Shown: piece by piece, positions 1 to 11,571 of the stretch | How the letters are laid out: each line of letters starts with the position of its first letter | Position numbering within the stretch: the stretch's first letter is position 1 | Origin: Corbicula japonica | Lineage: Eukaryota > Mollusca > Bivalvia > Venerida > Cyrenidae | Length of the DNA stretch: 64,000 nt | Direction: 5' to 3' | Assembly: GCA_038501625.1 (NCBI GenBank) | Contig: JAZAYU010000079.1 | Location: 62,001-126,000 of the forward strand | Made by a program: the position numbers and the translations under genes | Notes under the pieces: model-generated | What the model was told of the DNA's origin: nothing | Seen by the model: the letters and a program-made list of their open reading frames with translations, nothing else | Database searches by the model: none

Positions 1-106
1 ATGAGGCTCGCTAAATACCCCCTGAGGTGTGAATGGAAAACAAAATTTGTTTGAAGTTACAAAGAATGGGTTCTGGTATGGAAGAACTTGCTCCAAGTGG
101 CTCTAC

Positions 107-201
107 CTTTAGTGAATCAGGTATTAGATCATCTTCCTTGAGCAGCCGTTGATAGGAGTCCTGTCGTAAGGTGGACCACAATGCCTCAGCTCCTGCGCGG
201 C
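107..201 (-). CDS. Exon E of the coiled-coil gene (most downstream exon in window)
   Basis: The exon is 95 bases; acceptor tttatag before GCCGCG, donor CTAAAG followed by gtagag; phase 1 in, phase 0 out. It reads GRAGAEALWSTLRQDSYQRL followed by LKEDDLIPDSLK, a probable amphipathic helix and an acidic turn. The frame stays open into the intron, but the in-frame donor and loss of protein character mark the end. The coding sequence continues beyond position 1. Exons A to E together give 714 bases, 238 codons, without a stop. Confidence 0.8.
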
Positions 202-598
202 CTATAAACAAATACAGAAATAAAAAAATAAATCACAGTTCATATTCTGCATCAAAACTTAACTGAAATTACAGTTGCAACATCTTATTACATGTACTTC
301 TTACGGCTTTACTTTTCCCAGTAAACTTTTAAAATGTAATCAGTCAAATAGATGTCTTTGCTGTTGTTTTTGTTTAATAAGTGGAAACTTTCTCTTTGTC
401 AAATATCAGTTATGATTTTGTTTTTACAATAAAATCAAAAAAAAAAAAAATGAAATAAAATTTGTTAAGGTTAGAGAAATGTCATATGAAAGTTGCAAAT
501 TATCAGTCATTTTTTTAATGAATTCTTCCTAAAATAGCGTCTTTTTATAATCTATAAATTGTAGGAAGAAAGCGAAAAAGTTCCATCTGCTTCTTCAA

Positions 599-833
599 CC
601 TTTTCCTCCATATATACACCTTTTTTACGTGTGTGCGACCAGTGTAGATCCAGATCAGCTGCCACACTCGTGTCGTCTGACCAGGATCTGCACTGGTCGC
701 TTTTTGGTCAGAAATAACCTAATAAATAAAAAAGCGAACAGTGCAGATCCTGATCAGACGGCACAGATGTGCCGGCTGGTCTGGACCTACAATGTTTGCC
801 CACGCAAAAAAGGTATGTCTATGGAGGAAAGGG
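599..833. mobile_element. Family P MITE (piggyBac-like), copy 1
   Basis: Family P is a palindromic element of about 235 bp. Its ends read CCCTTTCCTCC ... GGAGGAAAGGG and are usually flanked by TTAA, the piggyBac target duplication. Inside are two inverted arms built on gatccagatcagccggcaca. This copy has both arms and the right end followed by TTAT. Confidence 0.75.
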
Positions 834-955
834 TTATTGAATATGACTCGGCACCCCTTGAATTTGATTCCTGAAAATGGTTAGGATCCTCTGGTAAAAT
901 TCTGATGAAAATCCATCCAGCAATTCTCATACAGAAAGCAAATTTATGTAGTTAA

Positions 956-1188
956 CCCTTTTCTCCATATATACACCTTTAAGGCATGGCAAACACTGTA
1001 GATCTAGATCAGTCGGCACAAACATGCTGTCTGATCAGTAATTGCATTGTTTGCTTTTCGATTTATTAGGTTACTTCTGACCAAAAAGTACACAGTTTAG
1101 ATCCTGATCAGATGGCACAAATAAGCTGGCTGATCTGGATCTAGAGTGGTCACACTTGTGATAAAATGCATAGATATGGAGTGAAGGG
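956..1188. mobile_element. Family P MITE, copy 2
   Basis: The left TTAA (952-955) precedes CCCTTTTCTCC; the right end is gaaggg followed by TTCA. Both arms are present. Confidence 0.75.
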
Positions 1189-1290
1189 TTCACCGACAGA
1201 TACCGGAAAAGTCCCTCACTGAAGTTCTGCTGAGCTATACAAGTATTGCAAAAAGCGTACAAATCTTGCCATGCAACAAACATTAACTTT

Positions 1291-1675
1291 AACCCCTTAC
1301 TCTGTGGCATATGGCTAATATCCTTCAGGTGAGCAGCGTAAGTCCAGTGCCCAAGGTTATAAAGCTGAGCATGGAAACCAGTCTCAAATCTCAAGCATCT
1401 GATTGGCTGAAATGGCGACTGGTCGCCATTTCAGCCAATCAGATGCTTGAGATTTGAGACTGGTTTCCAATCTCAGTTTTATAACCTTCAGCCCTGATCA
1501 GCCTGCACATCTGTGTCATCTGAACAGGATCTACACTGTTCACATTTAGATTCATAAGTTGTTGTTTTTATCAAGAAGTAAAGTGTAGATCTAGATCAGA
1601 CTGTTCAGCTGTGCAGATGATCTGGATCTACAGTGGTCACAAATGTGATAATAGTATGATCCATTGAGAAAAGGG
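1291..1675. mobile_element. Family P MITE, copy 3, split by a hairpin MITE
   Basis: The left terminus (ccccttactctgtgg, about 1291) and right part (about 1490-1675, ending aaggg then TTAA) belong to one element. It is interrupted by the family H hairpin at 1353-1488. Confidence 0.65.
1353..1488. mobile_element. Family H hairpin MITE, copy 1
   Basis: Family H is a foldback of about 135 bp that is a near-perfect inverted repeat. One arm begins aaggttataaa, the shared stem contains caaatctcaagcatctgatt, and the centre is ggcgactggtcgcc. This copy is nearly intact and sits inside a family P element. Confidence 0.8.
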
Positions 1676-1839
1676 TTAAGTCTACACATATGCCTTTCAT
1701 ATAAACATAAATCAATTCTATTAAATGACAACAGATTGCCCGCTCTTTCTGGGTTCCTGAGTGACTTTTCACCCTCACTTCCCCTCATTTTTATTCAAAT
1801 AAAAAATCTAATTTGGCATGTAATAATCAGTGTTATTTC

Positions 1840-2051
1840 TTTATTCCTTGGACATGGTGTATATCCTATGAAAAAACAGTGTAGATCCAAATCAACCTGC
1901 AAATCAGTGCTTTCTGATCAAGATCTGAACTTTCATTAGATTGTTTCTGACAAAAAAGTGACCATCCTAGATCCAGATCAGACTGTACGGTTGTGCAGAC
2001 TGAACTAAATCGGTCTCACATATGATTAAAAGCATGCCATGAAAATAAGGG
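1840..2051. mobile_element. Family P MITE, copy 4 (degenerate left end)
   Basis: Both arms can be recognised (gtgtagatccaaatcaacc and tagatccagatcagactgt). The right end is aaggg followed by TTAA. Confidence 0.65.
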
Positions 2052-2155
2052 TTAAGTTGCAGATCTCATAACAGCTATGGAATATTTTCAAAGCCGTGTC
2101 AAACTGCCGCTTGATTCCATACTCAGGACAGCAGATCATAATTACTCTTCAAAAT

Positions 2156-2236
2156 CCTTGAATATTTTTCTGCGTAAAATTTCTTGAATATTTTTCTGCG
2201 AAAATTTCTTGAATATTTTTCTGCATAAAATTTCGC
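2156..2236. repeat. Short tandem duplication, about 27-bp unit x3
   Basis: The phrase cttgaatatttttctgcg is repeated three times with small differences. Confidence 0.7.
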
Positions 2237-2539
2237 AACTGACACTACAGACATATTTATCACAATATTTCAAATTATTTGAAATAAAACATCTAAACCA
2301 CTTGCATTCATATACCGTGGGGATTTTAACCATTTTCTTCATCTTAAGAAGAAATAAGGTATTAAAATTTTACTTGCAGAGCTGCATGATCCCCCGACGA
2401 ATTTCCAAATGGCTTAAGCCTTGAATGCTGAATTCATGACAAGGACTCGCCTTTCTGTAACTTTGAGTCACTCCATTTACTGCTTTTAGGGGGTTATCAA
2501 CTGAATTAAGTGACTGCATTGAGAACTGTGTAGACTGAT

Positions 2540-2600
2540 ATGACTTAAGACATACAGTCTGATCTGGATCTACGCAGGTTTCAAATGTGACATATCCTGT
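2540..2600. mobile_element. Family P MITE fragment (right arm)
   Basis: The fragment contains cagtctgatctggatctac, which matches the right arm only. Confidence 0.5.
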
Positions 2601-2654
2601 ACCTGGCACTTACAATTTTATTTCATATGCGCTTAGTTCATCTAACACAATCAT

Positions 2655-2885
2655 GTAGACCAAAATCAGCCTGTAAATCTACACACTCAGTCCACGATCT
2701 AAATGTTTGTATTAAGTTAATAAATCCCTATAAACAATTAATGGTTATATCTAGAATTCCAACATCGCAAGAAACATGCATCCATTAAAATAATTTAAGT
2801 GTAATAAGAGTTAATGATCAGCTAACAGTGAAGATCCTGATCAGACTGCACGGACATGCAGTATACAGCGGTCGAAAATGCGATG
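2655..2885. mobile_element. Family P MITE, degenerate copy
   Basis: The left arm is weak (agaccaaaatcagcctg). The right arm is clearer (gaagatcctgatcagactg). No clean termini remain. Confidence 0.45.
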
Positions 2886-3492
2886 TCAATCATTGGTCAG
2901 CCATATTAAGTGTTACTTTGTAACATGACTCTTGTACAATCTGCCAAGGCAGAAGTGTCGACGAAAATGCTGCTCAAATACAATTCTGGTTAATATGAAG
3001 GCAAAAGACACATAAAAATTGTCAACAAAAAATATGTCAACTTACAAATATATGATTAACTGTACATTTCAGATCAGATTTGAATAACATCTTAAAAATC
3101 TTTAATTAGTCTTGGTTAAAAACATTCAAGAAAATGACTTTTTTCATATAAACTCATACTGTGTTGCCTCTTTCTTCTCTTAAATGGTAACAAATACAAT
3201 GTCATATTGACTCTTGTTTCTGAAATCTTTAAAGACATTTAAATGTGTCTTTAGCAAATAAGCAAAAGTACTTTACCAACAACAGTAAAAAACAGATTTA
3301 TTTAATGGCATTTTCAATTGCAAAATTCTTCTGGGAATAACAGTTAATATTTGTGGAGATTTTCATTAGCATAATACATATACTGGTAGATTTCTCTTTA
3401 GTTTGGTAATTTTGATATTCCCCAACCATGTTGTGGCCTACTTGCTGTGTAAATGACACAGTTACTAAGATATTTTGAAAGCTCAGGACTGG

Positions 3493-3626
3493 AGATTATA
3501 AAACTGAGATCTGAAACCAGTCTCAAATCTCAAGCATCAGATTGGCTGAAGTGGTGACCAGTCGCCATTTCAGCCAATCAGATGCTTGAGATTTGAGACT
3601 GGTTTCAACTCTCAGTTTTATAATCT
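3493..3626. mobile_element. Family H hairpin MITE, copy 2
   Basis: The foldback is nearly complete, with arms agattataaaactgag and ctcagttttataatct. Confidence 0.8.
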
Positions 3627-3920
3627 TGAGGCCTGGTAATGTTTATATTCCCCCCAACCATGCCATGACCTCACTGTTAAGTAAATGTCCCGCTTGTAAT
3701 GATCTTTTGAAAACTCAGTGCTAGCAAAAAGAATGCAAAGGAAAATATCCACAAAATAAATTACAAAATACAGTAACTTTATCACACTGACCCTGCTGCC
3801 AGCAATAAAATTTATTTGTTAATCTCTTCCCGCTCTGAATTAATACAACCCACTCACCTTTCTTTCAATATGAACCACTCCATTTATTGTTCAAAGGGAT
3901 GTTTTACAGAATTTCATTAA

Positions 3921-4150
3921 TCCTTTCCTTAATTATATACCTGTTTTACATGACTGTGCAACCTGTGTAGATCCAGACCAGCTGGCACATCTGTACTGTC
4001 CGATCTGGAACTGCACTGCTTGCACCTTGTTCTGAAAAAACCTATCGATAAGCAAACAGTGCAGATCCTGATCAGATGGTATGGATGTGCTGACTGATCT
4101 GGATCTACACTGGTTGCCCACACAATAAAGGTGTATCTATGGAGTTAAGG
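3921..4150. mobile_element. Family P MITE, copy 5
   Basis: The left TTAA (3917-3920) precedes tcctttcc. Two full arms are present. The right end is ggagttaagg followed by TTTAA. Confidence 0.72.
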
Positions 4151-4189
4151 TTTAAGCTGTTATACCATGGTACCGGTATGTCTTCTATC

Positions 4190-4345
4190 CCCAGAATGAC
4201 CACTGTAGATCCAGACTGGCCTGCAAATCCATGCAGTCTAATCAGAATTTACACTGTTATCAATAATCTGTTCCTAAAGCAAACACAGTAGATCAAGACC
4301 AGTCTGACAGATGTGAAGGCTGATCTGGATCTACACTGGCTGCAA
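4190..4345. mobile_element. Family P MITE, degenerate copy next to copy 5
   Basis: It contains actgtagatccagactgg and, in inverted order, gctgatctggatctacactg. The ends are eroded. Confidence 0.55.
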
Positions 4346-4694
4346 ATGGGAGTAATGAAAGATAAAGAACAAAAGCAGTGGCAGTGCAAGGTTAATTTTT
4401 GGGGCTATTAGTAAAGTACAGAACTGCTGGCAGCAGAAGTTGTTCATGCATATATCCTGGGTTCCACAGGGTGCAAAAGGAATACGAAGGGGTCACACCA
4501 ATGTTTAAAGGTCAACAGTAAGGTCATACACTACCCTCAGCACTCTGTTGTCTATACTCGTCAAATATCTCCAACACTTCAATTAAAAATAGGTAACTTT
4601 TTAATAAATAAAAACCTCTTAAAATACAAAATAATTGTCCATTTGTACCGGAATTAAAACATATTGCATCAATTTAGTTAAAAAAACAGGGCCC

Positions 4695-4817
4695 AAGATC
4701 ATAAAAATGAGATTGGAGACCAATCTCAAATCTCAAGCATCTCATTGGCTGCAATGGAAACCAGTTGCCATTTCAGCCAATCAGATGCTTGAGATCTGAG
4801 ACTGGTTTTATGACCTT
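4695..4817. mobile_element. Family H hairpin MITE, copy 3
   Basis: The foldback begins aagatcataaaaatgag and ends tggttttatgacctt, with a small deletion in the right arm. Confidence 0.75.
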
Positions 4818-5533
4818 GAGCTCAGCATTACTTCTTTCTTCTTCAATCGTACTTGAACCATTTTGCACTAAGGTGACAATTCCATGGTGTAAGTATAACA
4901 AGAGCATCACCAGCTGAAACCTGAGGCTCTTTCTATTTAACAGTAAGAAATTGAAAAGATAAATAACACCAAACCATCAATATACACTATATAGAATATT
5001 CTATTGTACAGCAGCATTTAAAAGCCATTTTTCCAACATACGCTCAGGTTGAATCAGGTTGCAATGAGAAGAGGAACTGAACAAAACACTTCAAGAAAGA
5101 TTCTAAGCAAATGTAACCTTTACCACAATGAAATGCAGTCAAAAATTATGAAACATGGCCAGGTGGATGCTCTAACGATGTCAAAAATGAGCATAATAAG
5201 TTTTAAAGCATTAGCTTAAGTGCTTACTTAGAAAAATGGTCTTGCATAAAATCGAAATTGTAATGTTTATTGGTGTAAATATTGAGTTGCACTCAACCTG
5301 GGGCTAGGGGGCGTGGGCAGTAATATGCATTTCCATTACTGCCCAAGAACATGCTCAATCAAACTGAGCCTGCAATATTTTCATATTTGTCGTGTTCTCT
5401 GGTTTGCAAAGTTCCCTTTTCATAATCTTAAACAAAATCTTCAACTAACAAGGGGCATAACAATGACAAAATGCAGACAAAAGTTATAAAGCTTGCATCA
5501 GTTTCAGTACAGTACTTTTTAGCAAGGTCTTAA
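4818..5533. other. Intron, no recognisable feature
   Basis: The stretch is AT-rich, with no coding character on either strand and no clear repeat. Confidence 0.4.
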
Positions 5534-5675
5534 CCCTTTGCTCCACGGGTTATGGATCCAGAACAGCTGGCACATAAATGACATATGAACAGGATCATAA
5601 CTGTTTGCTTGTAAATTCATTAGGTTATTTCTGACCAAAAAGATCAGATGGCATGAATGTGATAGCAGAATTTAA
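5534..5675. mobile_element. Family P MITE, truncated copy
   Basis: TTAA precedes CCCTTTGCTCC at the left. The right arm is mostly lost after aaaagatcagatggcat. Confidence 0.55.
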
Positions 5676-5829
5676 GATGGTTACTGCTGAATAAACGATG
5701 TATCCATGGGTACAAGAGCCATGTTACACATGGTTAAATCCCCCCGCCGGAAAAAGTAACCTGAAGGTTGTACTTTCGTATAATTTACCTGGAGAGGAAA
5801 TCCTTTTAAATTTGGAGTTAAAATTTTTA

Positions 5830-8487
5830 AACAAAATTTATCAAGTAAATCTGATAAAGGGGAATAACTCTAAAAAATAGGCAAGGTAGAGTTATTGGAC
5901 TTGCACAATGCACTACCTACTGTGCTCTGTCAGTATATGAAATTTGAATAAAATCCCTCAAGCAGTTTTTGAGTTATGCTCCGGACAAAATTTATTAAGT
6001 AATTCTGATAAAGAGGAATAACTCTAAAAAAGGCAAGGTAGAGTTATTGGACTTGCACACTGCACTACCTACAATGTGCTCTGTCAGTGTATGAAGTTTG
6101 AATAAAATCCCTCAAGTAGTTTTGGAGTTATGCTCTGGAAAAAATGTATCAAGTAAATGTGATAAAGGGGAATAACTCTATAAAAGGCAAGGTAGAGTTA
6201 TTGCACTTGCACACTGCACTACATACCAATGTGCTCTGTCTGTGTATGAAGTTTGAATAAAAGCCCTCAAATAGTTTTGGAGTTGTGCTTCGGAAATAAT
6301 ATATCAAGTAAATATGATAAAGAGAAATAACCCTTAAAATAGGCAAGGTAGAGTTATTGTTCTTGCACTCTGCACTACCTACCAATGTGCTCTGTCAGTG
6401 TATGAAGTTTGAATAAAATCCCTCCAGTAGTTTTGGACTTATGCTCCGGACAAAATTTATCAAGTAAATATGATAAAGGGGAATAACTCCTTAAAAAAGG
6501 CAAGGTCTAGTTATTGTTCTTGCACACTGCACTATCTACTAATGAGCTCTGTCAGTGTATGAAGTTTGAATAAAATCCCTCAAGATGTTTTGGAGTTATG
6601 CTCCGGACAACAAAATTTATCAAGTAAATATGATAAAGGGGAATAACTCTAAAAATAGGCAAGGTAGAGTTATCGTTCTTGCACACTGCACTACCTACAA
6701 ATGTGCTCTGTCAGTGTATGAAGTTTGAATAACAGCCCTCAAATAGTTTTGGAGTTGTGCTCCGGAAAGAATATATCAAGTAAATATGATAAAGAGGAAT
6801 AACCCTTAAAATAGGCAAGGTAGAGTTATTGTTCTTGCACTCTGCACTACCTACCAATGTGCTCTGTCAGTGTATGATGTTTGAATAAAATCCCTCCAGT
6901 AGTTTTGGACTTATGCTCCGGACAAAATTTATCAAGTAAATATGATAAAGGGGAATAACTCTTAAAATAGGAAAGATAGAGTTGTTGTTCTTGCACAATG
7001 CACTACCTACCAATGTGCTCTGTCAGTGTATGAAGTTTGAATAAAATCCCTCAAGTGCTTTTGGAGTTATGCTCCGGACAACAAAATTTATCAAGTAAAT
7101 ATGATAAAGGGGAATAACTCTAAAAATAGGAAAGGTAGAATTATTGTTCTTGCACAATGCACTACCTACCAATGTGCTCTGTCAGTGTATGAAGTTTGAA
7201 TAAAATTCCTCCAGTAGTTTTGGACTTATGCTCCGGACAAAATTTATCAAGTATATATGATAGAGGGGTATAACTCTAAAAATAGGCAAGGTAGAGTTAT
7301 TGTTCTTGCACACTGCACTACCTACAAATGTGCTCTGTCAGTGTATGAAGTTTGAATAAAATCCCTCCAGTACTTTTGGACTTATGCTCCGGACAAAATA
7401 TATCAAGTAAATATGTTAAAGAGGAATAACTCTAAAAATAGGAAAGGTAGAGTTATTGTTCTTGCACAATGCACTACCTACCAATGTGCTCTGTCAGTGT
7501 ATGAAGTTTGAATAAAATCCCTCCAGTAGTTTTGGACTTATGCTCCGGACAAAATTTATCAAGTAAATATGATAAAGGGGAATAACTCTAAAAATAGGGA
7601 AGGTAGAGTTATTGTTCTTGCACACTGCACTACCTACCAATGAGCTCTGTCAGTGTATGAAGTTTGAATAAAATCCCTCCAGTAGTTTTGGACTTATGCT
7701 CCAGACAAAATTTATCAAGTAAATATGATAAAGGGGAATAACTCTAAAATAGGCAAGATAGAGTTATTGCACTTGCACACTGCACTACATACCAATGTGC
7801 TCTGTCAGTGTATGAAGTTTGAATAAAAGCCCTCAAATAGTTTTGGAGTTGTGCTCCGGAAAGAATATATCAAGTAAATATGACAAAGAGGAATAACCCT
7901 TAAAATAGGCAAGGTAGAGTTATCGTTCTTGCACAATGCACTACCTACCAATGTGCTCTGTCAGTGTATGAAGTTTGAATAAAATCCCTCCAGTACTTTT
8001 GGACTTATGCTCCGGACAAAATTTATCAAGTAAATATGATAAAGGGGTATAACTCTAAAAATAGGCAAGGTAGAGTTATTGTTCTTGCACACTGCACTAC
8101 CTACCAATGAGCTCTGTCAGTGTATGAAGTTTGAATAAAATCCCTCAAGTAGTTTTGGACTTATGCTCCGGACAAAATTTATCAAGTAAATATGATAAAG
8201 GGGAATAACTCTAAAATAGGCAAGGTAGAGTTATTGTTCTTGCACACTGCACTTCCTACCAATGTGCTCTGTCAGTGTATGAAGTTTGAATAAAATCCCT
8301 CCAGTAGTTTTGGACTTATGCTCCGGACAAAATTTATCAAGTAAATATGATAAAGGGGAATAACTCTAAAAATAGGCAAGGTAGAGTTATTGTTCTTGCA
8401 CACTGCACTACCTACCAATGAGCTCTGTCATTGTATGAAGTTTGAATAAAATCCCTCCAGTAGTTTTGGACTTATGCTCCGGACAAA
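5830..8487. repeat. Tandem array, about 156-bp monomer x17
   Basis: Monomers differ by scattered substitutions, and variants such as ccctcaaatagttttgga versus ccctccagtagttttgga alternate irregularly along the array. This suggests unequal exchange or local duplication rather than one burst. Confidence 0.85.
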
Positions 8488-8490
8488 ACT

Positions 8491-8537
8491 GTTTCGGACG
8501 GACGGACGCACGCACGGACGGACGTACGCACGTACGA
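8491..8537. repeat. GGAC/CGCA/GTAC microsatellite at array end
   Basis: Alternating ggac, gcac and gtac tetramers directly follow the last monomer. Confidence 0.85.
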
Positions 8538-8580
8538 AGGGCATTTCTAATATCCCCCTCGCCTTTGGTTAAAACCTTTA

Positions 8581-9360
8581 TTTCCTGTACAATATCCTTG
8601 TTATTAGCCTCATGAGAGCAGAAGTGTTGTCTTACAACCAGCAGATAAGGAACTTTATTTATTATTTGACAAATTAACCAAACCATTTTAGTATTAAGTT
8701 ACTATCCATAAACAGAAAGGTTTACCGTATATGCAACTTCATTAAAATAACAGAAAAAAAATCTGGAAAAAAGCATTATGTAAGTCTCTTTGTTTAGATC
8801 TATAATTGTACGCCTGGTGACAGATGATACCCAATTAAATGGAAATAATATTTAATTTAAAATTCTACAAAGCTAAGAAGACATAAAGTTGCTTATCTTG
8901 TGTTTGATCTACTGGTTTTCCTGGAATCAAACAACACTATTATATTTCCTTTAATAAGAGACAGACCTGTTTTTGCAAAGCCTTGTAGCTTATAATATTT
9001 ACTTAATAGTCTGCAGATTTAAATTCGCCATATTATCTATTATGTAAAAAAATAAAACAGGGAAATACAGGTAAGTAATGCTCATGTGAGAAAGCAGACA
9101 ATCCCACCCATAATATTTCTCATATTCGGTCATTTACAAATTAATCGGACAGGAAACTCTTTCTTCTTCTGCTTGATGTACAAATCAATCATCTTTATTT
9201 ATTTATTTTTTCTTAGCATCTTAAGATAGCATCACGGTTACTAATTTAAAATTTGAGATGGGGTTCAGATGTCAGCAATCTGATAGGTTGAAATCTAGCA
9301 TTGTCTGTGAGGTGACCAATGATATGCTTTAAGTTAAAGCAATGGGATTTTTACGCATTT
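8581..9360. other. Intron, no recognisable feature
   Basis: The stretch is AT-rich. A very diverged family H-like stretch may lie near 9255-9340; nothing else stands out. Confidence 0.35.
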
Positions 9361-9362
9361 TA

Positions 9363-9552
9363 ATCCTTTACTCCATGGGATATAGTTTATATCTCATAGA
9401 AGACTAGATCCAGATCAGTCTGCATCACTGATAACATCAATGCACTTAGATCATAACCCTGTAAATCTAAGCGCACCTAGTGGTGCTTGAACCTTATAAG
9501 ACAGATCTGGATCTACATATGAGATAAAGCCATATCCTACAGAGTCAAGGGT
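9363..9552. mobile_element. Family P MITE, degenerate copy beside exon D
   Basis: The left end is tcctttactccatgg and the right end is agagtcaaggg. Its right end lies less than 20 bp from the donor side of exon D. Confidence 0.6.
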
Positions 9553-9570
9553 GTTTGTAGAAAAACCTAC

Positions 9571-9696
9571 CTCCTTGTCTGCGAAGTTTTGGATTTGTCT
9601 TCTTCTCTTGAACTTGTGTTTCAATCTTAGGGTGTAGAAAGTAGTCTGCATTCTTCCCATAAAGTTTGTACAGCTGCTGCTCATGCCATGGTAGAT
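9571..9696 (-). CDS. Exon D of the coiled-coil gene
   Basis: The exon is 126 bases; acceptor tatacag before ATCTACC, donor AAGGAG followed by gtaggt; phase 1 in and out. With the G left by exon C it reads DLPWHEQQLYKLYGKNADYF, then LHPKIETQVQEKKTNPKLRR, QG. The aromatic-rich LPWHEQQLYKLYG segment looks like folded sequence rather than more coiled coil. A different frame gives a longer open frame here, but only this frame joins in phase to exons C and E. No stop occurs in the joined frame. Confidence 0.82.
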
Positions 9697-9743
9697 CTGT
9701 ATAAAAGTTACCAGCTTTTTCAATGCCAAAATATATATTTTAA

Positions 9744-9977
9744 CCCTTTCCTTGATACATACGCATTTTTACGCATGTGTGACCAGTGTAGATCCAGATC
9801 AGCCGGCACATCCATGCCGTCTGATCAGGATCTGCACTGGTAGCATTTTGGCAAAAAATAACTTAATGAATAAAAAAGCGAACAGTTTAGATCCTGATCA
9901 GACGGCACGGATGTGCCAGCTGATCTGGATGTAAACTGTTCGCCCTAGCAATAAAGGTGTATCTTTACAGAAAAGGG
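9744..9977. mobile_element. Family P MITE, copy 6 (well preserved)
   Basis: It is flanked by TTAA on both sides (9740-9743 and 9978-9981). The termini are CCCTTTCCTTG and AGAAAAGGG. It lies less than 50 bp upstream of exon D's acceptor in transcript direction. Confidence 0.85.
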
Positions 9978-9981
9978 TTAA

Positions 9982-10185
9982 AACTCTTCACTCCATATAT
10001 ACGAGTTTTAATGGATGTGTTACCAGTGTAGATTCAGATTTGGATCTACAGTATCTTGGTCAGAAATAACCTAAGGAATCTAAAAGTAAACTGTGTAGAT
10101 CCTGATCAGATGGCACAGATGTGCTTCCTGATCTGGATCTAGACTGTCTGCATACACAATAAAGGTGTATCTATGGAGTAAAGGG
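9982..10185. mobile_element. Family P MITE, copy 7 abutting copy 6
   Basis: It shares the TTAA at 9978-9981 with copy 6, so two elements lie end to end at one target. The left arm is internally deleted; the right end is ggagtaaaggg. Confidence 0.7.
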
Positions 10186-10189
10186 TTTA

Positions 10190-11190
10190 GGACATCTGAC
10201 ATTTTTAGAAAGAAAGAAATGACAGGAAACATTTTAACTTTGTTAACTGCTAGAAAAGTTCAGTAAAGTAATTTATAAATGAACAAAAATTCTCAAGAAT
10301 TTTTTCTCTAAAAATCCATTTACAAGGAAACTAAAAATCAAATACTTTGAAATTTTATAGAATGCTATATAGTGGTAAATAATAGGGAAATATGAGCCAG
10401 CGTCTCAGATTCTCAACCTTGTCACACTAGGTTAATATTGCAGGTTAGAATGTCAGGTGTTCTGAAACCGCATTTGATTAACTTTGTGCTATGTAAAGTG
10501 ATGAAAAAAATTTAGACCATAAATTTTAAATTCAAATTTTAAGTAAAAAAAGCTCCATAACTGATCAAACTGCAAGAGTTATGTTACTTGGCATCTTATG
10601 GTATGACAGTATAACAAGTGTATGCATGAGTATTCATTGATGAAGTATTAAATTTAAGTTTAGTAAGAGTTTGCATGAAATCTTTTGTTTCTAGAAGACA
10701 AATATGCTGAGCAAATTTGGTGATAAACAGATGAAAAATATTTTTTGTTAATGGTTTAAACATCTAAATGCAAAGTTTGAATTTTAAGATCTGTAAGCCA
10801 TGTAATTACCTGACCTTTCATTGAGCCAAACATTATCGGCAAATTTGGTAACAGACAAACCATAGTCTTCCTAACTATAAACTTGTGTTTGTATTTCAGT
10901 TTAAGCATCTTATAAAATCACATCTGTAAAAATCTGTAATATATATTACTGAGTTAGACTACTCTGCATTTACAGTAATATTTTATTATAATTTACCCCT
11001 TTTCAAAGCTGCCTAAAATTTTTCTTAAAATGGTGTTCTCCATTTACAGCAACAATTCACATTACATGGTATTTAGGGATACCAGAAGTATGATTCTGTT
11101 TAAGTTCTCTCGAAGCACTCTAATTCCAAAAATTCTCAATACTAAAGCACATGTAAACACCACAATTTTGCTTAGTGAATTGTTTTTTGT
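10190..11190. other. Intron, no recognisable feature
   Basis: The sequence is AT-rich. Phrases such as aactgcaagagttatgtta near 10570 recall old pearl-like monomers but cannot be aligned into a period. Confidence 0.35.
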
Positions 11191-11222
11191 CTTTTAATTT
11201 TCTTTCGTTACAAAATAAAAAC

Positions 11223-11477
11223 CTTTAAGTGGAGTGCTCTCCCTTTTCTCCGGTTCGCTGTCAGAATCTGGGTCCACAATATCAGGTGTTGGTGCAAACG
11301 CCGGAAGTGTCATCTTGAAAGGGTTGCTACGTCGGCCACCAGGGGTTGTTGGCGTTGTTGGTGACTTTGTTGGAGAAGGTGGGCCAGAAGACCCTGCCGA
11401 TGATGTTGACAGGGCATCATTTCGAGCTCTGGATTTGGCAGCTTTCTTTTCATCTCGCTGGGCCTTTTTATCTTCCT
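11223..11477 (-). CDS. Exon C of the coiled-coil gene (Ser/Pro/Thr and acidic linker)
   Basis: The exon is 255 bases; acceptor tttcag before AGGAAGAT, donor CTTAAAG followed by gttttt; phase 1 in and phase 1 out. It begins EEDKKAQRDEKKAAKSRAR, the end of the charged helix. A low-complexity linker follows (residues about 25-50 of the exon), with repeated SPTKSPTTPTTP proline-directed phosphosite-like motifs and a basic GGRRSNPFK patch. Then comes an acidic DPDSDSEPEK stretch with casein-kinase-2-like serines. It is probably a disordered, phospho-regulated hinge between the coiled coil and the C-terminal part. GC content is far above the flanks. This is the longest and best-supported exon in the window. 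Confidence 0.85.
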
Positions 11478-11571
11478 CTGAAAACCATAGTAACAAGCGA
11501 TAAGCTAGGCTTGTACCCAATTATATCATCGATTCCGATTTTGCATGGTTTTAATTTTTTCATGTTTTATG

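Larger units (their letters stand above)
5740..8580. mobile_element. Tandem-repeat element 1 (pearl/Helentron-like architecture)
   Basis: A unique head (about 5740-5830, from ccccccgccgga) is followed by 17 monomers of about 156 bp. After these come a GGAC/GTAC-rich microsatellite (8491-8537) and a short tail ending near cctcgcctttggtt. The monomer landmark ctctgtcagtgtatgaagtt recurs 17 times. There is no long open frame, so the element is non-autonomous. Assignment to the Helitron-related class rests on architecture only; I could not define its termini. Confidence 0.65.

Noticed and set aside
629..874. Open frame rich in CATSVDPDQ...ADPDQTAQMC
   Set aside because: It is translation of a family P MITE. 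The same peptide-like pattern recurs at every copy (9752, 47419, 62637 and others), on both strands.
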